From contig NZ_JBFLVD010000011.1 in the NCBI RefSeq assembly GCF_040750395.1, forward strand, positions 313,400 through 377,399: 64,000 bases of DNA, given 5' to 3'. Each line of letters opens with the position of its first letter. Positions within the stretch are counted from its first letter, which is position 1. Below are positions 53,085 to 61,877 of the stretch, piece by piece. This DNA is from Scandinavium sp002470465. GTDB taxonomy: Bacteria; Pseudomonadota; Gammaproteobacteria; Enterobacterales; Enterobacteriaceae. The notes beneath the pieces were generated by a model, which was not told the DNA's origin, made no database searches, and saw nothing but the letters and a program-made list of their open reading frames with translations. Position numbers and translations under genes: made by a program.

Positions 53085-54844
53085 TAGTTCCACTCCATGA
53101 TGGACGATGACGCCTGCCCGCTGGCGGCGGTCAGGGGTTCGTTAATTAATACGTGCATGGTTGCCCATGCGAGGTCGGCATGACTCGCTTCCTCGGTACG
53201 GCTGGCCTCATAGGTGGCGCTGCGCCCGCTGCTGGTCATGGTTTTACGGATGGACATAAACGACTGTGTGAGGTCGGTCGCGCCGACGTCGTATTCCAGA
53301 CAGCCGCGCGTGATGGTGTCTTTCGCTTTGAGTACCATCGCGGTCTTCATTTCTGGCGTGTAGCGGATTTCCCGCGCAGCCGGGTAGAACGAGCGCACGA
53401 GCTGGTAAACGCCCTGACCGAGCCCGGTTGCATCGATACCGATGTACTCGACGTTATATTTCAGCGTCAGCTCGCGGATAGATTCAGCCTGCTGCGCAAA
53501 GTCCATGCCTTTCCACTGGTGGCGCTCAAGGATGCGGAACTTGCCCCCGGCGACCACCGGCGGCGCGATAACCACGCACCCGGCGCTGTCACCGCGTAGC
53601 GACGGGTCATAGCCGAGCCATACCGGGCGGTGACCGAATGGCCGGTCGGCAAATGGCGCAACGTCTTCCCATTTCTCCAGACTGTCGACCATGCAGCGCT
53701 GCAATTCTTCGAACGGAAATACCGACGCCTTGTCGTCGACGAACTCGCACATAAACAGGTTCCTGAACTCATCGACGCTGTTCTCGCGCTTCAGCGTATC
53801 GATGTTAAACAGGGTGCACCCTTTGGCGAGTGCGTCCTCGATGGTGACTATCTGCCGCCACTGGCCGTCAGGACAAGCGACGCCCCTCGCGAGTGCGGCG
53901 TGACTGATATCGATATCGACACGCTCTCTCTTGTCTGAACGCCCTTTGTTGAACTGTTCGCCGGACCAGAACGGATAGGCGCCGTGTGCCAGCGATGAGG
54001 GGGTCGAAAAATAGGTTGTGCGTAAATGCTCCTGTGACGACATACCACCGGCGACGCGCTTCAGCTTCTGGAAGTTGGGGATCCAGAAAATTTCATCGAC
54101 ATACAAATCGCCGTTATGACTCTGTGCCGTGTTGGCATTGGTGCCGAGAAACATAAGCTCCGCGCCGTTATTGCCGATGACAATCGGGTCGCCGGTGAGC
54201 TCAACGTCAACCTGTCGGGCAAAGGCGATGATGTATTTTCGGAATACGTAAGCCTGCGTTTTACTTGCTGATAAAAATATCTGGTTGTGGCCGGTCTTCA
54301 GCGCCCGCAGCAGCGCTTCACGCGCAAAGTAGAACGTTGCGCCAATCTGGCGTGATTTCAGGATATGGCGAATGCGGTGAGCCAGCCCTGCGCGATACCA
54401 CTCGAGCTGATAGTCGAAAGACTGGTCGAGGAAAATCTCTTCGAGTTTTTCGATAGCCTCGTCACTGAAGAAATTCTTCTTCGGCTTCTTCTTTTCGCCC
54501 TTGTTGCGGTTGGCGACGTTGGGGTTTAAATCCGCCTCGTTGCCGGTCTGGCCGTAGCGATTCACCCGGGCAAGGCGTTCCATTTGTCGCGCCAGAAAAT
54601 CAGCCACTTTGAAATCGTGAGCCGTCAGGTCGGGCTTTGCGTAGAGCTGAATCAGCCGGGCTTCGAGCGTGGTTTCGACGCGCGTCAGGGGTGCGGTCTC
54701 TTCCCACTTATCGCGCTGTTTCCAGCTCTGCACGGTGGCCCGCTTGGCCTGTAGCGTCTCGGCGATTTGCGGCACAGAAAATCCCTGCCAGAACAGCAGC
54801 GCCGCCTGTCGTCGTGGGTCGTTCAGTAGTGTGGTGTCGGTCAT
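53084..54844 (-). CDS. P: Terminase large (ATPase) subunit P
   Basis: DNA-packaging ATPase. 586 residues (P2 P 590). An N-terminal HTH (SVPQIAETLQAKRATVQSWK) precedes the ATPase domain with an atypical Walker A (LKSRQIGATFYFAREALL) and Walker B (LYVDEIFWI). A nuclease-like C-terminal fold contains YDPSLRGDSAG and IGIDATGLGQG. Divergent from O, as in P2. Confidence 0.95.
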   Translation of the reverse strand: MTDTTLLNDPRRQAALLFWQGFSVPQIAETLQAKRATVQSWKQRDKWEETAPLTRVETTLEARLIQLYAKPDLTAHDFKVADFLARQMERLARVNRYGQTGNEADLNPNVANRNKGEKKKPKKNFFSDEAIEKLEEIFLDQSFDYQLEWYRAGLAHRIRHILKSRQIGATFYFAREALLRALKTGHNQIFLSASKTQAYVFRKYIIAFARQVDVELTGDPIVIGNNGAELMFLGTNANTAQSHNGDLYVDEIFWIPNFQKLKRVAGGMSSQEHLRTTYFSTPSSLAHGAYPFWSGEQFNKGRSDKRERVDIDISHAALARGVACPDGQWRQIVTIEDALAKGCTLFNIDTLKRENSVDEFRNLFMCEFVDDKASVFPFEELQRCMVDSLEKWEDVAPFADRPFGHRPVWLGYDPSLRGDSAGCVVIAPPVVAGGKFRILERHQWKGMDFAQQAESIRELTLKYNVEYIGIDATGLGQGVYQLVRSFYPAAREIRYTPEMKTAMVLKAKDTITRGCLEYDVGATDLTQSFMSIRKTMTSSGRSATYEASRTEEASHADLAWATMHVLINEPLTAASGQASSSIMEWN

Positions 54845-55011
54845 GTTTACCTCGCCGTGAGTGGGTCAGGGCAAGGCTAAAGAAACGGGGGCGGTGAATC
54901 GCTAAGGCCCTGTTGTGTCAGGGGGTAGCCATCTGCAATCGATAGCCGGTGCGGGGGTGAGTCGGGAAACTACACCTGACCCGAAAACCCCAACATCAGG
55001 ACACCTGACTC

Positions 55012-55869
55012 ATGGCAAAAAAAATCTCCAAATGGTTTCGCATCGGTGTAGAAGGTGACACCTGCGACGGTCGCGACATCAGTGCGCAGGATATTCAGGA
55101 AATGGCAGACGGCTTTGACCCGCGCGTCTACGGTTGCCGCATCAATCTGGAGCATATCCGCAGCGTCATTCCTGATACGCCATTCTGTCGCTATGGCGAT
55201 GTGGTCGAGCTGAAAGCTGAAGTGATTGATGACGATTCCGAGCTCAAAGGCAAGCTGGCGCTGTTCGGCAAAATTGCCCCGCTCGACAACCTTGTCGCCA
55301 TGGTGGCGAAAGGTCAGAAAGTTTATACCTCCATGGAAATCCGCCCGAACTTCGCCAACACCGGCAAGTGCCGCCTCATCGGGCTGGCCGTCACAGATGA
55401 CCCGGCAAGTCTCGGCACGGAATACCTTCAGTTTTGCAGTAAAGCCACCGCTAACCCGCTGGACGGCAAGAAAGACCAGCCGGGCGACCTGTTCTCTGTG
55501 GCGACCTTCGCCGCGCTGGAATTTGAAGACCAGCCCGACACCCTGCTGAACAAGCTCACCGATACCGTGAAAACCATCTTCAGCCGCAAGCAGCAGAGCG
55601 ACGATGCGCGTTTCGCTGACGTGCATGAGGCCGTGACGTCCATTGCCGAGCGCGTGCAGGTCGGCGGTGAAGAGGTTGAAACCCGCTTCTCTGCGCTGGA
55701 AAGCGAAATTACTGCGCTGAAACAGCGTGTTGACACGCAGGGCAGCGAAACCGCGCAGCAGCTCAGCACCATTAAAACCACCCTGGACAAAACCGAAAGC
55801 ATTACGCAGCCGCGCCGCCAGCTGAGCACCGGCGGTGATGCAGGCGATGTGACGCTGACCGACTGCTGA
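55012..55869 (+). CDS. O: Capsid scaffold and protease O
   Basis: Scaffolding protein with an N-terminal serine protease that matures the capsid. 285 residues (P2 O 284). Counting from the start places Asp19, His48 and Ser107 exactly as in the P2 gpO triad. The C-terminal half has a coiled-coil scaffold around ETRFSALESEITALKQRVD. It opens the rightward late head operon. Confidence 0.95.
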   Translation: MAKKISKWFRIGVEGDTCDGRDISAQDIQEMADGFDPRVYGCRINLEHIRSVIPDTPFCRYGDVVELKAEVIDDDSELKGKLALFGKIAPLDNLVAMVAKGQKVYTSMEIRPNFANTGKCRLIGLAVTDDPASLGTEYLQFCSKATANPLDGKKDQPGDLFSVATFAALEFEDQPDTLLNKLTDTVKTIFSRKQQSDDARFADVHEAVTSIAERVQVGGEEVETRFSALESEITALKQRVDTQGSETAQQLSTIKTTLDKTESITQPRRQLSTGGDAGDVTLTDC

Positions 55870-55932
55870 TGTGCGGCTGAGCTACCTGCTGATTAACCCC
55901 ATTTAATGCCCGTTTCAAACAGGAAAAAAACA

Positions 55933-57120
55933 ATGCGTAAAGAAACCCGTTTTAAATTTAACAATTACCTGAGCCGCCTCGCAGAGCTGAACGGCGTCGA
56001 CGTGCAGGACCTCGATAAAAAATTCAACGTTGAGCCGTCTGTGACGCAGAAGCTCTTCGACAAAATCCAGCAGTCGTCCTCGTTCCTGAAGCTCATCAAT
56101 ATGGTCGTCGTCGGTGAGCTGACCGAGGAAAAAGTCGGTATTGACGTTACCGGCACCATTGCCAGCACCACCGACACCGACAGCGGCACCGAGCGTAAAA
56201 CGGCGGACTTCACGAAGCTCGATGCGTTCCGCTATTTCTGCAAACCGGTCAACTTCGATTACAACCTGAAGTACGGCAAGCTCGACCTGTGGGCACGTTT
56301 CGAAGATTTTCAGATCCGTATCCGTAACGCCATCATCAAGCGTCAGGCGCTGGACTACATCACCATCGGCTTTAACGGTACCAGCCGTGCGCCGACCTCT
56401 GACCGTGCGAACAATCCGCTGCTTCAGGATGTGGCTGTCGGCTGGCTGCAGAAATACCGCAACGATGCGCCAGAGCGCGTAATGTCCAACGTCAAAGACG
56501 AAACCGGTGCGGTGATTTCCGACACCATCAAAATCGGCAAGAAAAGCGATGGCGGGCACTATGCCAACCTCGACGCGCTGGTGATGGATGCGCATGAATC
56601 ACTGATTGAAGAGATTCACCGCGAAAATCCGGAAATGGTTGTCATCTGCGGCCGTCGCATCCTGACCGACAAATATTTCCCGATGATTAACAAGTTCCAG
56701 GCGAACAGTGAACAGCTCGCCGGTGAGCTGATTATCAGCCAGAAGACCATCGGTCAGCTTCAGGCGGTGCGTGCGCCATTCTTCCCGGCAAACAGCATCT
56801 TTATCACCACGCTCGATAACATTTCTATCTACCTCTACGAAGACGGTCACCGCCGCCACATTGTAGAGAATCCGAAGCTGGACCAGGTCGAAAACTACGA
56901 ACAGGTGAAAGTCGATTTCGTCATCGAAGACTACGAAGCCGGTTGCCTGATTGAAAATATCGAGATTCTGGAGCCTGAAGAAGACGAAACCCCGGAAGGT
57001 GACAGCGCGAAGGCGTTCGCGGCGGAGCTGGTAAAAGCGCTGGCGGCACTGAACGCGGGTACAGGCACGCAGAGTGCGCCGGTGGAAGATGAAAACACTG
57101 CCGGGAACGGGGAGGCGTAA
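55933..57120 (+). CDS. N: Major capsid protein N
   Basis: HK97-fold capsid protein, cleaved by gpO. The start at 55933 (MRKETRFKFNNYL) matches P2; an upstream ATG at 55906 is unlikely. The product has 395 residues against 357 in P2. The difference is a C-terminal tail after LEPEEDETPEG that is rich in Ala, Glu and Thr and looks flexible. The core is well conserved. Confidence 0.95.
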   Translation: MRKETRFKFNNYLSRLAELNGVDVQDLDKKFNVEPSVTQKLFDKIQQSSSFLKLINMVVVGELTEEKVGIDVTGTIASTTDTDSGTERKTADFTKLDAFRYFCKPVNFDYNLKYGKLDLWARFEDFQIRIRNAIIKRQALDYITIGFNGTSRAPTSDRANNPLLQDVAVGWLQKYRNDAPERVMSNVKDETGAVISDTIKIGKKSDGGHYANLDALVMDAHESLIEEIHRENPEMVVICGRRILTDKYFPMINKFQANSEQLAGELIISQKTIGQLQAVRAPFFPANSIFITTLDNISIYLYEDGHRRHIVENPKLDQVENYEQVKVDFVIEDYEAGCLIENIEILEPEEDETPEGDSAKAFAAELVKALAALNAGTGTQSAPVEDENTAGNGEA

Positions 57121-57123
57121 CCG

Positions 57124-57888
57124 ATGAGGAGCCCCGCACAGCGTCACATGATGCGGGCCTCGGCTGAGAAGGCCGCGCAGCGGGAGCAGAACCCGCTGCG
57201 CCATGCCACGGCTTACGAGCAGATGCTCGTGAAGCTCGCTGCCGACCGCCGCACGCTTTCGCAAATCCATTCCAAAGAGCGCAAGGCTGAGAAAAAGCGC
57301 GAGCTGTTGCCGTTCTACCTGCCGTGGGTGACCGGCGTGCTGGAAACCGGCACCGGCGCACAGGATGACATCCTGATGACCGTAATGCTCTGGCGTCTCG
57401 ACGCCGGTGACATTGCCGGGGCGCTGGAGATTGCCCGCTATGCGCTGCGCTTCGGGTTGTCGATGCCTGAAGGCCATTCCCGCACCGCGCCGTACATGCT
57501 CGCCGAAGAGGTGGCGCTTGCCGCGCTTCGCGCCCGCGCCGCCGGGGAGTCTGTCGATATGCTGTCGCTGCTGAGCGTTATCGAGCTCACCCGCACCGCT
57601 GATATGCCCGATGAGGTTCGCGCCCGTCTGCATAAAGTCGCGGGGCTGACTCTGCGGGATGCCGGGAATCTGGCAGGGGGTATGGCTCATCTTCAACGCG
57701 CCATACAGCTGGATGAAGGTTGCGGGGTGAAAAAAGATATCGAGCGCCTCGGACGTGAGCTGAACCCGAAACCGAAGCCCGCCGCCGCGCCGAAAGCTCC
57801 GCCGAAGGCGGCGAAAAAGACCACCAAAAAAACAACCGATTCACCGGCGAAGCGCGGGCGAGGTCGCCCGAGGAAAACCGCCGGTTAA
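57124..57888 (+). CDS. M: Terminase small/endonuclease subunit M
   Basis: Recognises and cuts cos with P. 254 residues (P2 M 247). The N-terminal MRSPAQRHMMRASAEKAAQ and the central MLWRLDAGDIAGALEIARYA region are family features. The C-terminus is Lys/Ala/Pro-rich and ends with KRGRGRPRK, which reads as an AT-hook. Begins three bases after N. Confidence 0.93.
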   Translation: MRSPAQRHMMRASAEKAAQREQNPLRHATAYEQMLVKLAADRRTLSQIHSKERKAEKKRELLPFYLPWVTGVLETGTGAQDDILMTVMLWRLDAGDIAGALEIARYALRFGLSMPEGHSRTAPYMLAEEVALAALRARAAGESVDMLSLLSVIELTRTADMPDEVRARLHKVAGLTLRDAGNLAGGMAHLQRAIQLDEGCGVKKDIERLGRELNPKPKPAAAPKAPPKAAKKTTKKTTDSPAKRGRGRPRKTAG

Positions 57889-57983
57889 CAGAATGCGCCC
57901 CGCGCCGGGCGGCACGCGGGCCGATGTTGGTGTTTCACCGTCACTGAGGCCCGCGTCCACCGCCCAACTATTCAGAGGTAGTC

Positions 57984-58484
57984 ATGACGACGCTTGTTGT
58001 AAATAACCCGGCGCAGATGCGCGAAACGGTGGTTATCCCGCCGGTGCCCGAGACCGAGCCGGTGATTAAAAACACCGCCTTTTTCCCGGATGTGGATCCG
58101 AAGCGCGTGCGCGAAGAAATGCGCCTTGAGCAGACCGTTTCACCCGCGCGACTGCGTCGGGCCATCAAGGCCGGGATAGCGGAAACCAACGCCGAGCTGA
58201 GCGAATGGCGCGGGCTCCAGCTCGACGCCGGGCATGAGACGCTCGCGGCGGTGCCGTCTGATGAGCTCGACGGGGAGAGCGTGCGCGTTTTTCACTACTT
58301 CAACGCCGTGTGTGCAATGACCACCGCCTCGCTCTATGAGCGCTATCGCGGTGTGGAGGCGACCGGCAAGGGTGAGAAGAAAGCCGACAGCGTCGAAACC
58401 ACCATTGATGACCTGTGGCGTGATATGCGCTGGTCTGTGGCCCGCATTCAGGACAAGGCCCGCTGCATTGTGGGGCAAATCTGA
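57984..58484 (+). CDS. L: Head completion protein L
   Basis: Connector protein that closes the filled head. 166 residues (P2 L 169); N-terminal block with NTAFFPDVDPKRVREEMRLE and later SLYERYRGVEATG agree with the family. Its TGA overlaps the X start. Confidence 0.92.
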   Translation: MTTLVVNNPAQMRETVVIPPVPETEPVIKNTAFFPDVDPKRVREEMRLEQTVSPARLRRAIKAGIAETNAELSEWRGLQLDAGHETLAAVPSDELDGESVRVFHYFNAVCAMTTASLYERYRGVEATGKGEKKADSVETTIDDLWRDMRWSVARIQDKARCIVGQI

Positions 58485-58687
58485 TGCAGGTCATCGCCCA
58501 GCAGGGCGACACCCTCGACGCCCTTTGCCAGCGCTACTACGGGCGCACCGGCGGCGTCGTTGAAGCGGTGCTTGACGAGAATCCGGGGCTTGCTGAGCTT
58601 GGCGCGATTTTGCCGCACGGCACCGCCGTCAGCCTGCCCGAAGTCGACACCGCACCCGTTACGGAGACTGTAAACCTGTGGGATTAA
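58484..58687 (+). CDS. X: Tail protein X
   Basis: 67 residues, as in P2 X. The fold is LysM-like: QGDTLDALCQRYYGRTGGVV. Needed for tail assembly. It overlaps L by one base and precedes the holin gene by two. Confidence 0.92.
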   Translation: MQVIAQQGDTLDALCQRYYGRTGGVVEAVLDENPGLAELGAILPHGTAVSLPEVDTAPVTETVNLWD

Positions 58688-58689
58688 CG

Positions 58690-58899
58690 ATGGAAAAAAT
58701 CACAACCTTTCTGACGTACTGGTTATCCGTGGCGCTGGCCTACTTCGGCACGCAGACCCCGGAGAAACTCGCGCTGTATGTCGGCGGCGGCTGCGCCATT
58801 TTCACCGCGCTGGTGAATTTCTGGTACCGCCGACAGACCTACCGTTATCTCGTTGCAGCCGGAGCTGATAAGGGGGCGATTCGTGGCCTCATTCGTTAA
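58690..58899 (+). CDS. Two-helix holin (pinholin-like)
   Basis: 69 residues with two hydrophobic segments (about 5-22 and 30-48) and a basic tail (YRRQTYRY... GAIRGLIR). It occupies the position of P2 Y but is shorter than P2 Y (93 residues, three helices) and resembles phage 21 S in size and layout. The first helix is weakly hydrophobic with several Thr, Ser, Tyr and Trp, as in signal-anchor-release domains. The end overlaps the endolysin start. Confidence 0.75.
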   Translation: MEKITTFLTYWLSVALAYFGTQTPEKLALYVGGGCAIFTALVNFWYRRQTYRYLVAAGADKGAIRGLIR

Positions 58900-59392
58900 A
58901 CGTTGCAGTGTGGCCGCAGTGCTGGCGCTGGCGGCACTGATGCCTGATTTTCGTCTGCTACATACCTCGCCTGAAGGTCTTGCCCTGATTACAGACCTTG
59001 AGGGGTGCCGGTTGCGCCCCTACCAGTGCAGCGCGGGCGTGTGGACATCAGGCATAGGCCACACTGCCGGGGTGGTGCCAAAACAGGACATCACCGAACG
59101 CCAGGCGGCGGCAAATCTGGTTGCCGATGTGCTCAATACTGAGCGGCGGCTTGCCGTGTGCGTGCCGGTGGACATGCCCCAGCCGGTCTATGACTCGCTG
59201 GTCAGCTTCGCCTTTAACGTCGGCACTGGTGCGGCCTGCCGCTCGACGCTGGTGTCGTACCTCAAGCGTCAGCAGTGGTGGCAGGCGTGCGACCAGCTCA
59301 CCCGGTGGGTGTTCGTCAATGGCGTCAGGGAGCCCGGACTTGAGAACCGCCGCGCCCGCGAATGGTCGCGCTGTATGCAGGGGGCCAAATGA
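58883..59392 (+). CDS. K: SAR endolysin of the P1 Lyz type
   Basis: Lysozyme-like muramidase. The GTG at 58883 has AGGGGG upstream and gives 169 residues. An N-terminal releasable anchor (about 9-20, Ala-rich) contains Cys8. Glu40, Cys49 and Thr55 form the E-8aa-C-5aa-T active site, and Cys42 can block Cys49. The spacing matches P1 Lyz, where a Cys in the anchor frees the catalytic Cys after release. The rest is a T4-lysozyme-type domain (VSFAFNVGTGACRSTLV-like). Confidence 0.88.
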   Translation: MASFVKRCSVAAVLALAALMPDFRLLHTSPEGLALITDLEGCRLRPYQCSAGVWTSGIGHTAGVVPKQDITERQAAANLVADVLNTERRLAVCVPVDMPQPVYDSLVSFAFNVGTGAACRSTLVSYLKRQQWWQACDQLTRWVFVNGVREPGLENRRAREWSRCMQGAK

Positions 59393-59802
59393 AAACGCTG
59401 ATTGTTTTACTTATTCTGGCGGTTGCTGTGCTGGCCTGGCTGAAGCATGAAAACAGCACGCTCAGCAGGTCGTTTACAAATGCAAACACCGTCGCCACCG
59501 ACCAGAAACGCACCATTGGCATGCTGAAGGACCAGCTACTCACCGCGCAGCGCCTCGGCGCTGACAATGACCGGGCGCAGGTTGAACTGCGCCAGAAGCT
59601 CGCCGCCGCCGGACAGAGGGCCCTGCGTCGGGAGCGCACGATTACGAGGTTACTCAATGAAAATGAAGAGCTGCGCCATTGGTATGACACTGAGCTCCCT
59701 GCTGCTGTGCGTAGCCTGCACACCCGCACCCCATGCGCCTCCGCCGGTCGTTGTGCTGAACGCCTGCCCGAGAGTCAGCCTGTGCCCGATGCCGGGGAGT
59801 GA
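59389..59802 (+). CDS. lysB: Inner-membrane spanin LysB (Rz-like)
   Basis: 137 residues from an ATG overlapping the endolysin stop (ATGA). An N-terminal membrane anchor (LIVLLILAVAVLAWL) is followed by a long coiled coil (QKRTIGMLKDQLLTAQRLG...). This is the i-spanin of the lysis cassette; lysC is nested in its 3' part. Confidence 0.9.
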   Translation: MKTLIVLLILAVAVLAWLKHENSTLSRSFTNANTVATDQKRTIGMLKDQLLTAQRLGADNDRAQVELRQKLAAAGQRALRRERTITRLLNENEELRHWYDTELPAAVRSLHTRTPCASAGRCAERLPESQPVPDAGE

Positions 59803-59947
59803 ACCGAAAACAAACGGTGACCTGAGCGCCGATATTCGCCAGCTCGAAACCGCGCTCGAAAGCTGTGCGCTTCAGGTCGAAACAGTCAAAGAATGCCAGG
59901 ATAAAACCGATGTTCAAGCCGAAGAGTCTGCGCAACGCCTTAACTGA
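59657..59947 (+). CDS. lysC: Outer-membrane spanin lipoprotein LysC (Rz1-like)
   Basis: 96 residues in another frame, starting inside lysB and running past it. The signal ends in lipobox LLLCVAC, followed by a Pro-rich segment PAPHAPPPVVV typical of Rz1. Pairs with LysB to fuse the membranes in the last lysis step. Its 3' end overlaps the R start. Confidence 0.88.
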   Translation: MKMKSCAIGMTLSSLLLCVACTPAPHAPPPVVVLNACPRVSLCPMPGSEPKTNGDLSADIRQLETALESCALQVETVKECQDKTDVQAEESAQRLN

Positions 59948-60377
59948 TGCGGTGCCGGTGCTGAAGAATAACCCCGATATGCTGCGCGTGTTTATCGACA
60001 GCGGAAAGGTCGCGTCGACGCTTGCCACCTCGCTGTCGTTCGAAAACAGATACACGCTTAACGTCATCGTGACCGATTTTCCGGGGGATATTGATTTGAT
60101 CCTCGTGCCGATTCTGGCATGGCTGCGGGTCAATCAGGCCGACATCATGACCACTGATGAGGGGCAAAAGCGCGGCTTCATATACGAGGCGGATATTAAC
60201 AACGACGACAGTGCAGACCTCAGTATTAGCCTGATGCTGACCGAGCGCACTATCGTCAAAGAGGTCGGGGCCGAGCTGCATATTGAACACGCGCCAGAGC
60301 CGCAGCCACCGGAGCCGGTGACTCGCCCGACGCAGCTCTATGTTCACGGCGAGCTTGTGAGCGAATGGCATGAATGA
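59910..60377 (+). CDS. R: Tail completion protein R
   Basis: 155 residues, the P2 R length. The ATG at 59910 (MFKPKSLRNALTDAVPVL) matches P2; the frame is open upstream inside lysC. Conserved TLATSLSFENRYTLNVIVTDF. Overlaps S by eight bases. Confidence 0.93.
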   Translation: MFKPKSLRNALTDAVPVLKNNPDMLRVFIDSGKVASTLATSLSFENRYTLNVIVTDFPGDIDLILVPILAWLRVNQADIMTTDEGQKRGFIYEADINNDDSADLSISLMLTERTIVKEVGAELHIEHAPEPQPPEPVTRPTQLYVHGELVSEWHE

Positions 60378-60819
60378 GTTCAAGCCCTTTGATGACCGGC
60401 TGGCCGGGCTGATTGCTGCACTTTCCCCGGCAGGTCGACGGCGGATGGCTGCTGAGGTGGCGAAGACGCTGCGCACCCGACAGCAACGTCGAATTAAGGC
60501 GCAGAAAGCACCGGACGGCACCCCCTATGCCATCCGTAAGCGCCAGCCGGTCAGGGCTAAAAAGGGCCGGGTAAAGCGGGAAATGTTCGCGAAGCTGCGC
60601 ACAAACCGCTTTATGAAGGCCACCGGCAGCGACGAGGCGGCAGTCGTGGAATTTACCGGCAAAGTGCAGCGCATGGTCAACGTGCATCAGTACGGGCTTA
60701 AGGACAGGCCGGGCCCGAGAAGCAAGCCTGTCCAGTACCCGGCGCGTCAGCTGCTTGGCTTCAGTGATGATGACCGCCAGGCGGTGGAAGACATTATCGT
60801 CAAAAATCTGGCGCTTTAA
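60370..60819 (+). CDS. S: Tail completion protein S
   Basis: 149 residues (P2 S 150). Basic protein with RRMAAEVAKTLRTRQQRRIKAQKAP near the N-terminus in part, and MVNVHQYGLKDRPG and ARQLLGFSDDD near the C-terminus, family markers of phage virion morphogenesis proteins. Confidence 0.92.
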   Translation: MNEFKPFDDRLAGLIAALSPAGRRRMAAEVAKTLRTRQQRRIKAQKAPDGTPYAIRKRQPVRAKKGRVKREMFAKLRTNRFMKATGSDEAAVVEFTGKVQRMVNVHQYGLKDRPGPRSKPVQYPARQLLGFSDDDRQAVEDIIVKNLAL

Positions 60820-60887
60820 CGTTGTGTCAGTGACTGCCTAACCCGCATCAATTGCCGCCGAAAGCCCCCGGCGGCATCCTCTTTTGT

Positions 60888-61529
60888 ATGAAAACACAAG
60901 CTACTCTTCAGGACATTCTGCGCCTGCTGCGCAACCTTATCCGCACCGGCGTCATCATCGAGACTGACCTCGCGGAGGGGCGCTGTCGCGTGCAGACTGG
61001 CGGCATTACGACCGACTGGCTCCAGTGGCTGACCGCCCGCGCCGGTCGCTCGCGCACGTGGTGGGCTCCGTCGGTGGGGGAGCAGGTGCTCATTCTCGCC
61101 ATCGGCGGTGAACTCGATACTGCCTTTGTGTTGCCCGCTATTTTCTCTGATGACTTCCCCACGCCGTCTGCCTCTGCCGATGCGTTTCACATTACCTTTC
61201 CTGATGGCGCGGTCATCGAGTATGAACCGGAAACCGGTGCGCTACTGGTTTCCGGCATCACTACCGCCGACGTCACCGCATCGAAGTCCATCACCGCCAC
61301 GGTGCCGGTCGTGCTGATTAAGGCCGACACCCGCGTCACGCTCGACACGCCCGAGGTGGTGTGTACGAACAAGCTCATCACCGGCACGATCGAAGTGCAG
61401 AAGGGCGGAACGATGAAGGGTGATATCGCGCACTCTGGCGGGAAATTTACCTCCAACGGCGTGCAGGCAGATGACCATGACCACGGGCAGGTGCAGCGCG
61501 GCGGCGACCGAACGGTGGGCACAAAATGA
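60888..61529 (+). CDS. V: Baseplate spike protein V
   Basis: Forms the membrane-piercing tail spike. 213 residues (P2 V 211). An OB-fold-like N-terminal domain is followed by a repetitive beta-helix and a C-terminal DDHDHGQVQRG, whose His residues are typical of the iron-binding spike tip. The ATG at 60888 is used; the frame opens earlier at 60852. Confidence 0.93.
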   Translation: MKTQATLQDILRLLRNLIRTGVIIETDLAEGRCRVQTGGITTDWLQWLTARAGRSRTWWAPSVGEQVLILAIGGELDTAFVLPAIFSDDFPTPSASADAFHITFPDGAVIEYEPETGALLVSGITTADVTASKSITATVPVVLIKADTRVTLDTPEVVCTNKLITGTIEVQKGGTMKGDIAHSGGKFTSNGVQADDHDHGQVQRGGDRTVGTK

Positions 61530-61873
61530 CGACACGTTATATCGGCATGAACCGCGACACCGGGCGCACCATTACCGACGCTGACCACATCCGCCAGAGC
61601 ATGAGCGATATTCTGCGCACGCCGGTCGGCTCGCGCGTGATGCGCCGCGATTACGGCTCGCTGCTGTCCTCCCTGATTGATATGCCGCAGAACGACGCGC
61701 TGAACCTTCAACTGATGTGTGCCTGCTATATGGCGCTGCTGAAGTGGGAGCCCCGCGTCACAATTACGTCGCTGACGATTGAGCGCCAGTTTACCGGTCA
61801 GATGGTGGTTGACCTGACGGGCGAAATTAAAGACAGCGGCGACCCGTTATCCCTGACCATTCCAGTGAGTTGA
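61526..61873 (+). CDS. W: Baseplate assembly protein W
   Basis: 115 residues, equal to P2 W, a gp25-like wedge protein. Motif TPVGSRVMRRDYGSLL is characteristic. Overlaps V by four bases. Confidence 0.94.
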   Translation: MTTRYIGMNRDTGRTITDADHIRQSMSDILRTPVGSRVMRRDYGSLLSSLIDMPQNDALNLQLMCACYMALLKWEPRVTITSLTIERQFTGQMVVDLTGEIKDSGDPLSLTIPVS

Positions 61874-61877
61874 ATCT

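Noticed and set aside
54845..55011. Ogr-type activator sites (TGT-N12-ACA) between P and O
   Set aside because: Late promoters are expected here, but I found no convincing match to the spaced motif by eye.
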